Source: Cepaea nemoralis
Lineage: Eukaryota > Mollusca > Gastropoda > Stylommatophora > Helicidae
Assembly (NCBI GenBank): GCA_014155875.1
Contig: JACEFZ010004086.1
Span: 182,001 to 246,000, forward strand
Direction: 5' to 3'
Length of the DNA stretch: 64,000 bases
The translations under genes and the position numbers were made by a program. Below are positions 24,856-36,900 of this stretch, one piece after another. How positions within the stretch are numbered: the first letter of the stretch is position 1; the number at the start of each line of letters is the position of its first letter. The notes beneath the pieces were generated by a model. The model did not search any database. It had not been told where the DNA came from and saw nothing but the letters and a program-made list of their open reading frames with translations.

Positions 24856-26603
24856 GGGAAGAATTAAAAAGGGCAATAAAGGGTACAATAGAGGCGCGCG
24901 ACTCAATTGTATTTTCTTTAAAACTAACCGAGTAACTAAATTCTAGATAATGCTCGAAGTCTACTAATAGGTAGATGAATCAGAAATCAATCGCAAGGCG
25001 AAACAGATTTCTACATCTCAGTTCTGACTAGGATTATATGCCAGCATTAAATATGTGAAAGCAGATCCAGACTAACAGAGATTAGCTTAAATAACTGATA
25101 CGAATCAGTAAAAGCAACAATTAAATAAACAACTCTGGAAATAGATGCTGTTTATAGATAGGACGAACCCCTTGACGTAAAGAGAGAGGAAGCGCCTAAG
25201 ACGTATACAGGGAACCCATTCTAGAAAAATGGAATATAGCTGTGTAAAAACCAAGCAAATTGGAGCATATAGCTTAAGAATTGCTTGATAGTTACTAGAT
25301 TAGGAATTTCAATCAGGAATCCAGCTAGTAAATTATATAACAGTTCAAAGATAGACCTTAGTCAATCTAAATAAATCCAGAGTTTCCACGTATTAAACGG
25401 ATGAAAACAAAACTGGAGAGAAACATTAAGAGTACCTTACCTGTTATCCTGAGGACACAACTCAGGAGACGCCAGTATGAGAGGGATATACAGATGTAAC
25501 AGTAATTTTACTAAGACTAGTAATCCACATCCATAACTGGAAAGTGAACCAGCAACTTGATTGTCTGGAAGACTATCACAGGAAACATAAAAGGGGCTTT
25601 TAACGTCTCACTGAACTGATTATATATGGTAGGAGACAATACGTCTGAACCTACATAACAATGTATGTTGCTAAGTTGAAAATAGTCCTAAAACCTGGAG
25701 GGAGGTAGACGTCGATCAATGTACGCCAAGCGACGCAAAATTGCTCGTAATTCAACACCAAAGCAACAAATACAGAGTGAAATTCAAACACATCAAGTTA
25801 GAATTACTAATAAGGATTCTAGCGTAAAATAGATCTAGGTTAGAAGGAAAAGCAGAGAGAGAAAGCTAAGAATTACTTCATTTCTGATAGATTCATGTTC
25901 CCCGTAATATTCGGTTCAGAGCGGAAATCTAGAAAAGTTGGACCTTGTTTACAGGTTAGACGAGATTCTCCGGGAAAACCCACAAGAGAAAGGGACACCA
26001 CTCTAATCAGTAGTTATCAAAACTGATCGGAAAATCCCATAACTCGACTAAATACCCAAACACATGATGTGTTGGATGAAAATGTATTCAACATTGACCA
26101 TCTTTAGCTTCCTTTAAATATCAGATCTATAGTTAAAACAAACGTCTAACTTACAGGGAGACGGGCGAGTTTAATATGCTATCAGTAGACGCAGAATTAA
26201 CCGTCGGTTTTAACATAATCTCAAGATTGATAATCTAATGAGAGAGAAATCAAGCTTAATGATGATATTTCAATTGCTTTAAAAAGGCGGTTTGATGCAG
26301 ACAAACTAGTACTTGAAAGTAACAAATTATCAGATAACCACTCATATTTCAAACAATAGCTGACAACAGTGGAGAGGGTGCTACACTTTTTCACTAAAAG
26401 GGAAGTAAGCCATTAAGGTTATGCCAGTTGTCGTGACTATAAGAAAATGGACGTGGCCCTGATAGATTATCTAACATAGGGAAGTAATGTAGGAAATTAC
26501 AAAGGGATGGATACTAGGTGAGTCAATGTAAAGACGGAAATTGTAGAGTACTATTTGACCATTTATTTTTTGAAAGAAATAAATGGCTTAAATTGGGGAG
26601 GCG
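24856..26603. other. LTR element internal region, right part, non-coding
   Basis: About 1.75 kb of AT-rich sequence has no open frame of note. With 19360-20886 it forms the original internal domain. I see no gag, pol or env signature on either strand. Confidence 0.6.
26591..26603 (+). promoter_or_regulatory. Candidate polypurine tract
   Basis: AATTGGGGAGGCG ends exactly at the right LTR start. It is purine-rich and short, with one C near the end. Confidence 0.45.
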
Positions 26604-29600
26604 TGTGGTATAATAAAAACGTCCCTACCCTTTCCTATTTATGGACTCCCTTAATAATACACAAACCCTTACAATTACTGTTTAAGTAACTTACTTAATG
26701 TAGGAGAAAATAAAACAGCGATAGACTGACCGTGGCACAGCTAAAATTAGTTTGGCTTGTTTTCTCTCCCTTATCTGGCCAATCCTGGCGAGGGGGAAAA
26801 CAAAGACTGAAGCGGCCATTTCTAGTCAAGAGAACTGACAAGAAAGTCGACCTTTCCCTTCGGGGAGAAGGTAGTTTGTTTTAAAACCATGATTCTCTTC
26901 AAGCTATTGGTATGTTATCTACATCATTAAGATATATTTATGTATTACCTAGACCAGTATGTTTAATTAAGAATTAGTTACAATTCTCTTAAACCAGGCT
27001 GGATGATGTTTACTAAGAAAACACAGGTGGGCGCCACGCTGTAATTTTTCCTATGTCTTACAATTTCAAATCCATATGTTAATATCTTGTATAGGCATTA
27101 TGAACTTATATCTCACTAGTAGTGCTATAATCTATGAATATTATGTGTACTGTAAAGTATCAACTCTCATGTCTGAAACACATTCTAGAGATTTTCTCAA
27201 TGTAGGAGCAGACCCCTGATTCATGCTTCATAGTAAAGAACTAGTGTCTGTCAATTTCATATTCCTATGTTAAAACTTCTAGGCACTGTGAACAATATCT
27301 CACTATTTATGCTTAGAAATCTGCAAATAATCTATGTACTATAGAAAGGTGTTTTATCCATGCGGGGACATACAAATGATTACGCATATTCCTGACTCGT
27401 ACTTAGTCAGGGGATAAAATATTTTGCCACATTATAATCTGTAACTTAGAAATATAGTGCTAAATTTTAGTACCATTCTTTTGTTAACAGATTAGTAACC
27501 ACTCCATATGAGGGTGAACATATAATCATTTCATAAAATAGTGTTAGGGACAGGCCATGTTTGAATATAAATTCATGAACAATTAAACACGTGATGTAAA
27601 TGTATGTTCGGATAGGATTCACTCCGCATCGCCTCACCGTAGTAGAAACAGAAGCGAAGATTGATGTGAATAAATTGCTTGCAATATTCAGAAGACTGAA
27701 CCATGCGGCATAAGTTATTCTTATAAATACCCTCCAAATAATAGCAGTCATTGGCAAAACATATCACAGCGATTACTATCCTCAGGTGCTGTACGCAGTG
27801 GGGGAAAACAATGGATGTTTTAGTTCATGAAGATAATTCAAAAACCTAGGCTCCCTGCATCATCATTATGATTATTATGTATGATTATCATGTACTTAAT
27901 ATCAGAGAAATGTACAGGTATGTTTTTTTTCTGGTATGAGAATTTTCTTTGTGCTGATTGTTACTTTTTACTGTGGGAATATACATTTTAATGTTGCACC
28001 TTGGGATTAGAGGATGTTGATGTAAGAATACATATGTATGTCAGTACTTAAGGAGCCAATGGTGAATAGTCTTGACCTAGTGATGATTATAGTGCCGAAA
28101 TGAAGACGCGGCATTAGAAACCACAGGGATTCTGTATAGGCTATTCTCTTCAAGTAATGAGAGAGACAATGTCAACATGTTGGATGGACAGAATGACTTC
28201 ACCCATCCAATAGTCCCAGTAACAACAGAACAAAATATAAGTGAGAAAATACCTTACTCACTATGAAGAGTCAGAATGGCTCTACTCAGCAATGAGGGAC
28301 AGTGGAACATGGACACCCACTCCTTTCCCCTTCTCCCCTTGTTGTTTTGTATTTGTGTTTGTAATTGTGTTGTAAACCTTTTACCATAACACAGTAGGTT
28401 AATGCTAGTGTTGTATTCTTTGTCATCCCTTTTCTATAGAAGAGAAGCAGGTGGTGGTTGAATTTGGTGGGACTATATCACTAACACTGGATCCTGGGTA
28501 AACAGCCATAAAGTGAATGTCCAAACCATAGTCTGGATCTAGCCATACCTCAATGTTTACTGCGGCGCTCAATAGCTCCACAGCGAGCAACAGATAAATT
28601 AGAAGACAACTGACGGGGTGAGTGATTAAGTCCTATTTTAGTAGGAACATCCCACATGTGGACTTCAAAATCTAATAATCTACAAAGATGAAGATCAACA
28701 GAGTAACTGACCACAGTGTATCGTCTGCTTTACGTCTGAGAAGTATCACCTATAAGCCTTATCACTCAGCAAAATCAGTGAAACTATGGGACAATCCTAC
28801 AAGTTACTAAAACTAGCAACAGTGAAAGCCCTTCAACTGTTGGTTGGATTACCAAGTTAATATCCACAATGGATAAGTCTTCGAAAGAATGTCGCACAGC
28901 TGCAACAGTCAAACATGGAGTTCAGCTATTCAACACTAAGTTCTGGCTCAATCAAATGGGGAGAAGACACTGAACCACATAAGCCAATACAACCAAGGTA
29001 CAAACTGAATATCATCTGAAACATAACTACGAAACCAGATTACCTCAAGGTTCCAAACCCTGAACACCATCAGATAAAAGACCATATGAAAGCAACTAAA
29101 TGTCTCTATATCTGCAACAAGAGGAATCATCCAATTGTTTGCAAACCTGTTACTGTGCTGGATTCATTCATCTGTGCATATATGTAGGTATAGATCAATT
29201 GTGGCCCTAGTCACAGATACTACCATGAGATGCCTCTCAGTCATATAAAGTTCTACACTGGACTAGATAACAACGACTAACTCTTTGCTGGTCCAATGTC
29301 AACCTAAATGCCATGGGTTATAGACTCGCGACTTGGTGGGTGTAAAATCTTTGTTGAACTACTTGGGATTCTGATATTAAAAGCAGAGAAGCTGAATGGA
29401 CGTCTACTTTGCACCATGTATGGTGAGATGGTAAAGTACCTTCTGCAGAGCTTAAGTGGAAATTCCGGAAAGTTAGACCAACCTGAGGCCCCAAATTTCA
29501 AAAAAAGACACCGAGCCTACTGCAACAGAGTACTCGAATATTCTAGCCCGCGGAGGGATTTGTGATTGTGTGTAATGTCTATTATAAAGTATGATTTGCA

Positions 29601-30417
29601 CCAGCCAATTACCAGTGACTAAATAGTAAGAACATAACTGAGTGCATTAATTCGGTACCCAGATAATGGGGAAAAGGATCTAATCGACAGCAAAGGTGGA
29701 CCCATAACCGCACACCTGGAGCTAGACTCGATTAATTAATTTAATTAGTACAAACTGCTGTTTATATGTTGGTTTTTGTTTTCTGAAGGTAACAGGTCAG
29801 TAGTTTTTTTCCAATGGTATATAGATGGTATAGTATTTTGACACCAACTCATTATTTTTAACAATGAGAGAATGGTAAAAGGTGTCAGAAACATGTTATT
29901 TTGGGTTCTATTTACTATCTTTATTTGCCTTAATCATGAGGGAAAATGAAAGTAGACCCAATTTGTGGTTGTTATGTTGTTTGTAATAACCTTGTTTTTT
30001 TCTGGGGTCACTGGGTACTATGTTGTAATACTGCATATCATTCCCATGCCTGTCTGAAAATGCATAGTGTTTATTACACCTATATATATATATGTAACTG
30101 CAGATCTTGAGTTAATACCTGAACTGTTTGTCCAAAAGTGTTGTGTACATCAAGTAAATGTGGTGTCCAACAAGTGGTTGTTTATATGTTGTGAGCAATC
30201 AATATCCTTCTAGCATCTATAGTTAATTTAAAGGGTGATGAAGTGGGAAGGGAAACCTACACACAGATGCCATTGTTTCAAGGATGGAACTCTTTCCTCC
30301 TGGGATTTGTGGTAAATATCCCCGATCACCCTGCATTCTTACCAGTGACAGAGAATCAATAAAACCCCCTAGACATTTTAACGAACCATTCTCAGGAATT
30401 AAAATCCACATCCCACA
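26604..30417 (+). repeat. Right LTR (3814 bp)
   Basis: It is nearly identical to the left LTR at an offset of 11057-11058 bp; the extra base is one T in a T-run near 27920. It ends CATCCCACA and is followed by the target duplicate AATAT. Confidence 0.9.
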
Positions 30418-30787
30418 AATATGATGAAAAAAAGAAACAATAGTTGTATCAAAGAAGCATTTGACACCAAAATTTGAGATAGGAATTGAGGAACAATGCT
30501 TAATCAAGTTGATAAATTTAAATATCCAGGCGCAATAATAACACCAGATGGAAGATGCACGACAGAGTAAGAGCAGAATAGGACAAACAAAGCTGCATTT
30601 CAGAACATGAAAGCAGTAAGTCAATATTATTGAGTGTAAGAAAGCGAGTACTGAACTGTTACATAGGACCTGTTTTGATGTATAGCACCGAATCATTGAA
30701 ACTGAATGATCATATTATGAAGAGCTGAGAAACAACAGAGATGTGGTTCGTGAGACGAATCCTGCACATTCCTTGGACTGCCAGAGT
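30418..30787 (+). pseudogene. RTE reverse transcriptase fragment, right of LTR element
   Basis: This continues the RT of 15378-15546. Codons give NQVDKFKYPGAIITPDGRC, equivalent to NQYNYLGTVITSDGRC of other RTE copies, then EMWFVRRILHIPWTARV near 30738-30788. Stops and frameshifts are frequent, so this RTE was old before the LTR element arrived. Confidence 0.83.
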
Positions 30788-31215
30788 TTTTGTGTGTATG
30801 TTCACAGTGGACTGAGTCTCTGCGGAAGTCTGTTGTCTGTAAAGTTACCTTTATCTTCGTCCCGGAACATGCGGGAGTCGAGGGAAATGAACGAGCTGAT
30901 AAACTGGCTGGCTCTGCACCCACGGTAGATGGCCAGCCCATGGATCGTGCCGATGTTATTACGTCCTCAAAGATATGGCGAGAACAGAAGACTTTGACGT
31001 CAGTGAATCCACATCGCTGTCCAGGATGAAAGCTTGGGAGTAAGAATCGGCACGGCCAGACGCGAGAGGTACATCGAGAAAACGAGGTGCCATCGTCAAC
31101 CAACACAGAACTGGCACTATTAGCCACCGGACGCTGATGCATATGCTGGGGGGAGGATCTGAGCACCTATGGACCTGTCCGGAGTGCAATGAAGATACCC
31201 CGACTGATAACTGGT
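30788..31215 (+). mobile_element. RNase-H LINE fragment in the old RTE
   Basis: Plus-strand codons give KVTFIFVPEHAGVEGNERAD then KLAGSAPT, the RNase H region around the conserved P-G-H-x-G-x-x-G-N-E-x-A-D block (the G of PGH is E here). After a frameshift comes the C-terminal tail (GTISHRTLMHMLGGGSEHLW, then TCPECNED). It separates the IPWTARV and FFGHVMRR parts of the RTE. Confidence 0.8.
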
Positions 31216-31472
31216 AACTGTGTGTGTGTTCGCATATCCTTTACAGGACATCGCTGTCAAGATCAGCATATTTCAACTGATTGTTGATTTCTTGGCAAGA
31301 TTACGCCATTGCTTTCTGAGCGACCAGCTCACATACCCCGTAAGTTATCGATGCGGAGAGAACCGCTACCAGTTCTCGCGCACGTCACGTTCCTCGCGAG
31401 AGTATACGGGATTACGGAGAAAGTCGTGTAACTCCTGGACCAGGGAGACCGGCACTGCCAGAGTAGCTAACA
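31216..31472 (-). mobile_element. tRNA-derived SINE, family A, copy 2
   Basis: This aligns with the copy at 7934-8180: TCGCATATCCTTTACAGGAC at the left, TTACGCCATTGCTTTCTGAG in the middle, TACGGGATTACGGAGAAAGT at the right. A short (TG)n lies at its left edge, equivalent to a CA-type tail on the minus strand. Confidence 0.78.
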
Positions 31473-31489
31473 ACTATTGACTAAAAGAA

Positions 31490-31760
31490 ACTAATTGGAA
31501 ACCATAACATTATGTGCAACAAAAAAAAAAGAAGAAAGAGACAAACAACTTTCTTTGGTCATGTGATGAGAAGAGAGGTATTGGAGAACATCGTGACAAG
31601 TTCAGTGGGGAAAAGCAGAGGTAGACCGGCAGACATGATGTTGGATAGACTTAGACTGTGGCAAGGAGTAATAATATCAACAGAGTTGGTGCAGGACACG
31701 AAGGACCCTAGATCTGTGGAGAGACATCAAAACGTAGTTGGCTAGCCGTATGATGATGAT
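31490..31760 (+). pseudogene. RTE ORF C-terminal fragment
   Basis: Codons 31512-31745 give RQTTFFGHVMRREVLENIV and a following GRP-rich stretch, the RTE C-terminal tail. A TGATGATGATG microsatellite-like end follows at about 31751. This is the 3' end of the same old plus-strand RTE as 15378-15546 and 30418-30787. Exon 7 of the stabilin-like gene begins 90 bp further on. Confidence 0.8.
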
Positions 31761-31851
31761 GTCTCGGTAAGATATTATTAAACAGAACATGAAATGAAAG
31801 ATATTGAAATCATCAAAGAAATGCGTAGAGAAAGTCGAGTAATGAATTTAC

Positions 31852-31963
31852 CTTGATCACAGCGAGGTCCAAAATTGTTTTTATCCTTACATCGGTCGCA
31901 GGAAGTACCCTTGAAATTCGATTTACAGGTACACTTGCCGGTTCCAAGGTCACCATCATGGCA
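31852..31963 (-). CDS. Stabilin-like exon 7 of window: EGF repeat
   Basis: This 112-bp exon (phase 0 start, phase 1 end) has acceptor GTTCAG and donor GTAAAT. It encodes CHDGDLGTGKCTCKSNFKGT followed by SCDRCKDKNNFGPRCDQ. The pattern C-x-D-G-x-x-G-T-G-x-C-x-C-x-x-x-F-x-G-T-x-C-x-x-C is that of stabilin EGF repeats and continues the CSGNGK of the preceding exon without a gap. The remaining single base (G) joins the next exon to give an Ala codon. Confidence 0.9.
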
Positions 31964-32149
31964 CTGAACAAGTTGGATACAATACAAAATGAAGGGTGCA
32001 AATATTAGCAGTTAATATGGTTGACATAATTTAATTAATGTCATGGTATTTAAACTTAACTCATTCACAAAGCATGCTGAAAAAGGTGAGTAAAATTAGT
32101 GGTACTGCAGTAAAGCTGTAGAAATGTAAACAATACAAAATAACACAAT

Positions 32150-32240
32150 TCAGTTCAATTCAACTTTATTTTAAAAGGGTTACAAATTGGGCACGCATTG
32201 GTCTTACATTCGGCCCTTCCAATCAAAGCACAATCAAACA
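32150..32240 (-). mobile_element. Short retroposon end, family C
   Basis: Minus-strand sequence GATTGGAAGGGCCGAATGTA then a run to AAAATAAAGTTGAATTGAAC matches 45890-45984 and 59124-59180, each ending in AAATAAAG plus a short tandem tail. The extent beyond 32240 is unclear. Confidence 0.6.
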
Positions 32241-32507
32241 CAAAGTAATGCAGCTTTACAGAACACAAATACAACAAATACACCGACTAACCTTTATCAG
32301 GAAACAAATGCATACACAAAACGTAACATATAATCACGGAGAAGACCCTCCAGTGACTACATTAAGGCATAAGAACAGGATGGGAAAATGAAAAGATGAA
32401 AAAATGAGAACAATGTAGAGAAAATGAAAATTAAAAAAAAACAAACACATGTTGCTACTTAACTCCGAATTCCAGGCTGTGGTACTAACATGAATTTCAC
32501 CTGGATA

Positions 32508-32762
32508 CTCTTATGTAGTCAGTCTCTCTGGCGAAAGTGTTATTGACTTTCTCTGTAATCCCGTATATCCACGTAGGGTAACGCAGCTGTGCGAGGTTCG
32601 GTAGCGGATCGCGTCGCATTGGTTACTTACAGGGGTATGCGTGCCGGTCGCTCAGAAAGCAATGGCAAACTGCTGAGCGTAATCTTGCCAAGAAGTCAAC
32701 AACAGCGTTGAAATGCTGGTATTGACAGCGATATCTTGTAAGTAGGATATGCGAGAACAACA
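32508..32762 (+). mobile_element. tRNA-derived SINE, family A, copy 3
   Basis: This copy is in plus orientation: CTCTGGCGAAAG (box A area), CTTTCTCTGTAATCCCGTAT, GAAAGCAATGGCAAACTGCT, TAATCTTGCCAAGAAG, GGATATGCG and then a tail of AACA repeats (about 32755-32775). Confidence 0.75.
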
Positions 32763-33125
32763 AAACAAAACAACTATTATATAGACAGCCGTGGGAATCT
32801 GTGGTGTCGCGGGGACCGGGGTAGGGGATGGTAACGGTTCAGTGAAGATCCCGGGTAAATGAGTGGAAGTGGTACATGAAAGAGGGGGAGGGAAACTGGA
32901 AGCAATGGAGATGTGATGGTGATCCGAGAGCTAACAATAGGAAGGAGTTTCCGGTGGATGTCCGTACAATGCTTGAGTGGGTGCCAGTCAGTACGGGGTT
33001 GACCATAGTGGATGAATGTTAAAGAGCAATGATGTGTTCACCTAAGTATGATGGGGATAATAATGAAACTCATTTTCTGTGCTCCTTGATGTGTGTACCA
33101 AGGGCATCCTAAAGTCTGTGTGGAC
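32763..33125. other. No recognised feature
   Basis: I see no coding potential or repeat family in this intronic stretch. Confidence 0.4.
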
Positions 33126-33395
33126 TGATATGTGTGAAGGCACATACATACATGCCGCATCATTAAGGGGTGATTTGATGCATGATAAGGCAGATGTGGT
33201 GAAAACCCTCTGGAAACATGTGCATAATGCAAAAGAACAGATGGACTATCATGGTCTAGGGAGAGTGCTAGTTATCCGACCTGAACAAGAGAAGCTAGAT
33301 ATCAACTTTGAAAAACTAAATAAAAAAGAATAGCAAAGCTGCTGGTCCAGATTGTATCCGCGCACAAGCTATAACAGTCAAGATGCGTATTGATT
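33126..33395 (+). pseudogene. LINE fragments: RNase-H-LINE tail and RT start
   Basis: Codons give DLMHDKADVVKTLWKHVHNA, matching the same region at 60.8 kb (VLMHDKADVIAAMWEHVY). Further on, past a frameshift near 33333, codons give SKAAGPDCIRAQAI, an RT N-terminal motif. The two pieces are probably from different insertions. Confidence 0.65.
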
Positions 33396-33639
33396 ATATG
33401 GTTCAAAGCCTGTATTTTTAGCGCTATATGAACTCAGTGGGTAATGTGACTAATACCATGCCGACCACCATTACTTCACATTTTGGGCTGGGTTGATAAG
33501 AAAACCCAGGTAAACGAAAAGAAGCCCACCTGAAAAGGGTTTTACACACCAAGAATCACAGAGGCTGTGGGCAAGTGGGATAGCCACAGTGCTACAAAAA
33601 GTGCCACTCGTATCAGTGGTTGTATATAAACATGCATGG

Positions 33640-33728
33640 CTTCTGAGGATGGGGACGGTGCGCTTATGGAAATGCCCCGAATGCTGTGATGTCGGTTCCT
33701 AAATCAATCAATCAATCAATCAATCAAT
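33640..33728 (+). mobile_element. 89-bp 3' end of RNase-H LINE with 9-bp TSD
   Basis: CGCTTATGGAAATGCCCCGA, ATGCTGTGATGTCGGTTCCT and (ATCA)n match the insert in the 45-bp array. CATGCATGG flanks it at 33631-33639 and 33729-33737. Confidence 0.82.
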
Positions 33729-33829
33729 CATGCATGGTTTAGTCTCGTTTTCGATATGTTTTTGAGTTCGCTCGCCTTGAGTTCAATTAGTTCATACATC
33801 CACTACTACTTCGAGTGCACTGGACCTAT

Positions 33830-33965
33830 TTTTGTGTCTGGATTAGCTTTCTCTATGACCAGTGTCCCTCGCCATCAGGCAAACCCACTCCAACATCTCA
33901 GATACTTGTACTTTACGTCCCCAAGTCAAGAACAAGAAGTCAACATTTTAGTGTTGGGTTTGAAA
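33830..33965 (-). mobile_element. tRNA-derived SINE, family B, copy 1
   Basis: On the minus strand: GGTTTCAAACCC (box B-like, near 33960), TTCTTGACTTGGGGACGTAA, GGTTTGCCTGATGGCGAGGG then ACACTGGTC. It matches 42582-42893 and 52372-52505. Confidence 0.72.
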
Positions 33966-36900
33966 CCGCTGTATGTATCCATCCATCCATCATGTGTCAT
34001 GCCGGTAAGCGTGGGCGGTCATGTTCTGCCATCTCACTCGGTCACCAGAGTCGTGGACAAGCTCCGTGTTTCTGTCTCGACCATGCCACAAGGCCAAGCC
34101 ATCTAGGTACTTGCTTCTAGGTCTTCCCCTTGGTCTGTTCCCCTCGATTTTACCAGTTGTCACGAAGTTCTCCAGATCATTTCTTCTCATAACATGCCCA
34201 ACAAATTATGACTGTCTACGTCTAATGTCTCTAATCAGTTTACGATCTTCATTTGTTTCTTGAAGAACTTGTTCATTGGTCTTTCAGGCTGTCCATGGTA
34301 TTCTTTGCATTTTCCTCAGAAACCACATTTCTACAGCCATCAGATGTTTTTCAGCCTGACTGCTCATTGTCCAAGCTTCACATCCATATAAGAGTACAGG
34401 TTCTATGTAGCATCTCAACACTCTTTTTCTCGTTTCAATTGACATCTTTTTATTGGTCAGTATGTTTTTCATCTTGCTAAAGGCTACTTTTGCCATGGCG
34501 GTTCTTGTTGTAATCTCTTCAAGGCATCTCCCATCAGATGTTATTACTGTTCCGAGATAATTGTACCTATTCACTTGTTAAAGAATATTCCCATTTACTT
34601 GTATATTACATTTCGGTATTTCGTTCTTCCTAGTGACGATCATAATCTGTGTCTTTTTACAATTTAATTCTAACCCTAGTTGTTCACTGTGTGTAACAAC
34701 CGCATCTACTAAATTTTGCAGGTCCTGTTCATTGTCTGCAATCAAGACTGTATCATCTGCATATCTAATGTTATTGATGCATCGTCCCCCAAGGTTGATT
34801 CTTTCCATATCTTCTATATTTCTGAAAATATTTTCACTGTATAGGGAAAACAGATCTGGAGACATTACACATCCCTGTCTCACACCTCTCTTAATAGGCT
34901 GATATTGGCTTACTTAATTATCAACTCTTATGGCAGCTTGTTGTTTCCAATATATGTTTTTTACAAGTCTAAGGTCTTTTCCATCAATCTGTAGATCCTC
35001 AAGCATCCTTATCATGTTGACATGTCTCACTTTATCGAAAGCCTTTGTGTAGTCAATAAAGCAAAGGTGCAGATCTTTGTTTACTTCTATAGAACGGTAG
35101 ATTGCGGTTCTCAGTATATACACAGCATTTACTGTACCCTTGCCTTTTACAAAACCACATTGTTCTTCTCCTATTTCAGGTTGTATTTTCCTCCTAACTC
35201 TTTGCATGATAATTCTTAGCAAAATCTTCGTGATGTGACTCATTATACTAATTGTTCGATGTTGATCACATTCCAAGGCTCCTGATTTCTTTGGGATTGC
35301 AATAAATACAGAATTACATAACTCCTGAGGTATATTTCCAGTATCATATATTGTATTAAGCAGACTGGTAACTTTACCTATTCCATATTCTTCTAAAGCA
35401 TTAATCATTTCTGTTGTGACGCTGTCTGAACCGGGGGTCTTGCCAGATTTCATATGGTTAAGAGCATTCTGAACCTCCATCTTCAAAATTGCTGGTCCTT
35501 CATTATTATTTTGAACATCATACTGTTCGTCTCTGTTATCGTCATAAAGGTTTTTCACGTAATCTGACCATACATGTAAGATCTGATCTTTTTCTATTAT
35601 GACTCTTCCATCTTTTGTCTTTAGGCAGCCTGCTGATGTACTTGTTCTTTGATTAGTAAGCTCCTGAATTCTTTTGTGCATTAGTTTCGCATTTTTACTG
35701 TTGTGTTGTTCTTCAATTTCTCTGCAATTTTTCTCAAGCCATGTTTCTTTTGCCTCCTTACATAAGGTTCTGACTTTTCTGTGAATTTCTTTATATTTGG
35801 CAGGATTATTTTTATTCTGTCTTCTTGTTTCCATTAGTTGTAAAATTTCTTCAGTCATCCATGTCTTACGGCCCACTTTCTTTACTTTTGGAATAGTTTT
35901 TTCTGCTGCACAACTGATTGAATTCTTCAGCATTTCCCATTGATCATCTACATCTTGAAATAGGATCTCTAGATCAGACAATAAATCAAATTTGTTCTTT
36001 ACTTCTATGTTAAAATTATCTTGTATTTCTTTGTCAATTTTCAATTTGCCCAAGTCATATTTAGGGTTCCCTGCTGTATACTTGACTTTCTTTAACTTTA
36101 CCCTCAATGTGCTTATAATTAATCTGTGATCACTGTAACAGTCTGCATTTGGAACTGTTTTTACGACTGTTAACGCATTTCGAAACCTTTTGCTAATCAG
36201 GATGTAATCTATCTGGTTTTTAATCCTGCTGTCTGGACTCCTCCATGTCCATAATCTTCTAGGATGCTGTTTAAACCAGGTGTTTCCTACAACCATTTCT
36301 TGTTCTTTTGCCCATTCTACAAGTCTGTATCCTCTTTCATTTCTCTCTCCCAAACCATGGTTGCCTACACTGCATCCATCGCTTTGCTTTCCTATTTTTG
36401 CGTTGAAATCACCCATTATGATATTTATTTCTGATTTTTTACAGTTCTTCAAAGCAGACTCCATGTCATTATAAAATTCCTCTATACTTTCTTCACTGCA
36501 TTCACTTGTTGGGGCATATACTTGAATGACATTTATTTTAAAAGGTCTTCCGTTTAATTTTACTAATAGAACTCTGTCTGACACAGCCCGATATCCTTTG
36601 ACAGAATTTGATGTTTGCTTATCTAATATAATGGCTACACCTCTTTGCTGTTCTTCTCCCCCTAGTAAATAATCTTACAATCCTCCTCCTGTCCTTATCC
36701 CTGCTCCTTTCCATCTCGTTTCCGATATTCCTAATATGTTAATTTTCTCTCTCTCTCCATTTCTTGTTTGATATTTTCTAATTTTCCATCTGCATTTATT
36801 GTTCTAACATTTCAAGTTCCTACTTTCAGTGATATTAATCTTTTGCACCTAGTAGCCTGCTGACGGTCTGGAGTCACCTGGTGTGCATGACTATCCATAC

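Larger units (their letters stand above)
15547..30417 (+). mobile_element. LARD-like LTR retroelement, 3.8-kb LTRs, non-coding, 5-bp TSD
   Basis: Two direct repeats of 3813 and 3814 bp (15547-19359 and 26604-30417) differ by about 19 substitutions and one indel by eye, roughly 0.5 %. Each starts TGTGGTAT and ends ATCCCACA, i.e. TG...CA with a near-perfect short inverted repeat. The 5 bp AATAT flank the element on both sides (15542-15546 and 30418-30422). A primer-binding-site candidate starts TGG two bases after the left LTR, and a purine-rich tract precedes the right LTR, setting plus orientation. The internal region is 7244 bp, or about 3264 bp once the nested LINE and its target duplication are removed, and has no gag, protease, RT or integrase frame. 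Size proportions match large retrotransposon derivatives (LARDs), which depend on an autonomous partner. The element lies antisense in the 21.8-kb intron of the stabilin-like gene. Confidence 0.88.

Noticed and set aside
15547..30417. Segmental duplication as the cause of the 3.8-kb direct repeats
   Set aside because: The TG...CA ends, AATAT target duplication, primer-site and purine-tract candidates and interrupted RTE frame are explained only by an LTR element.
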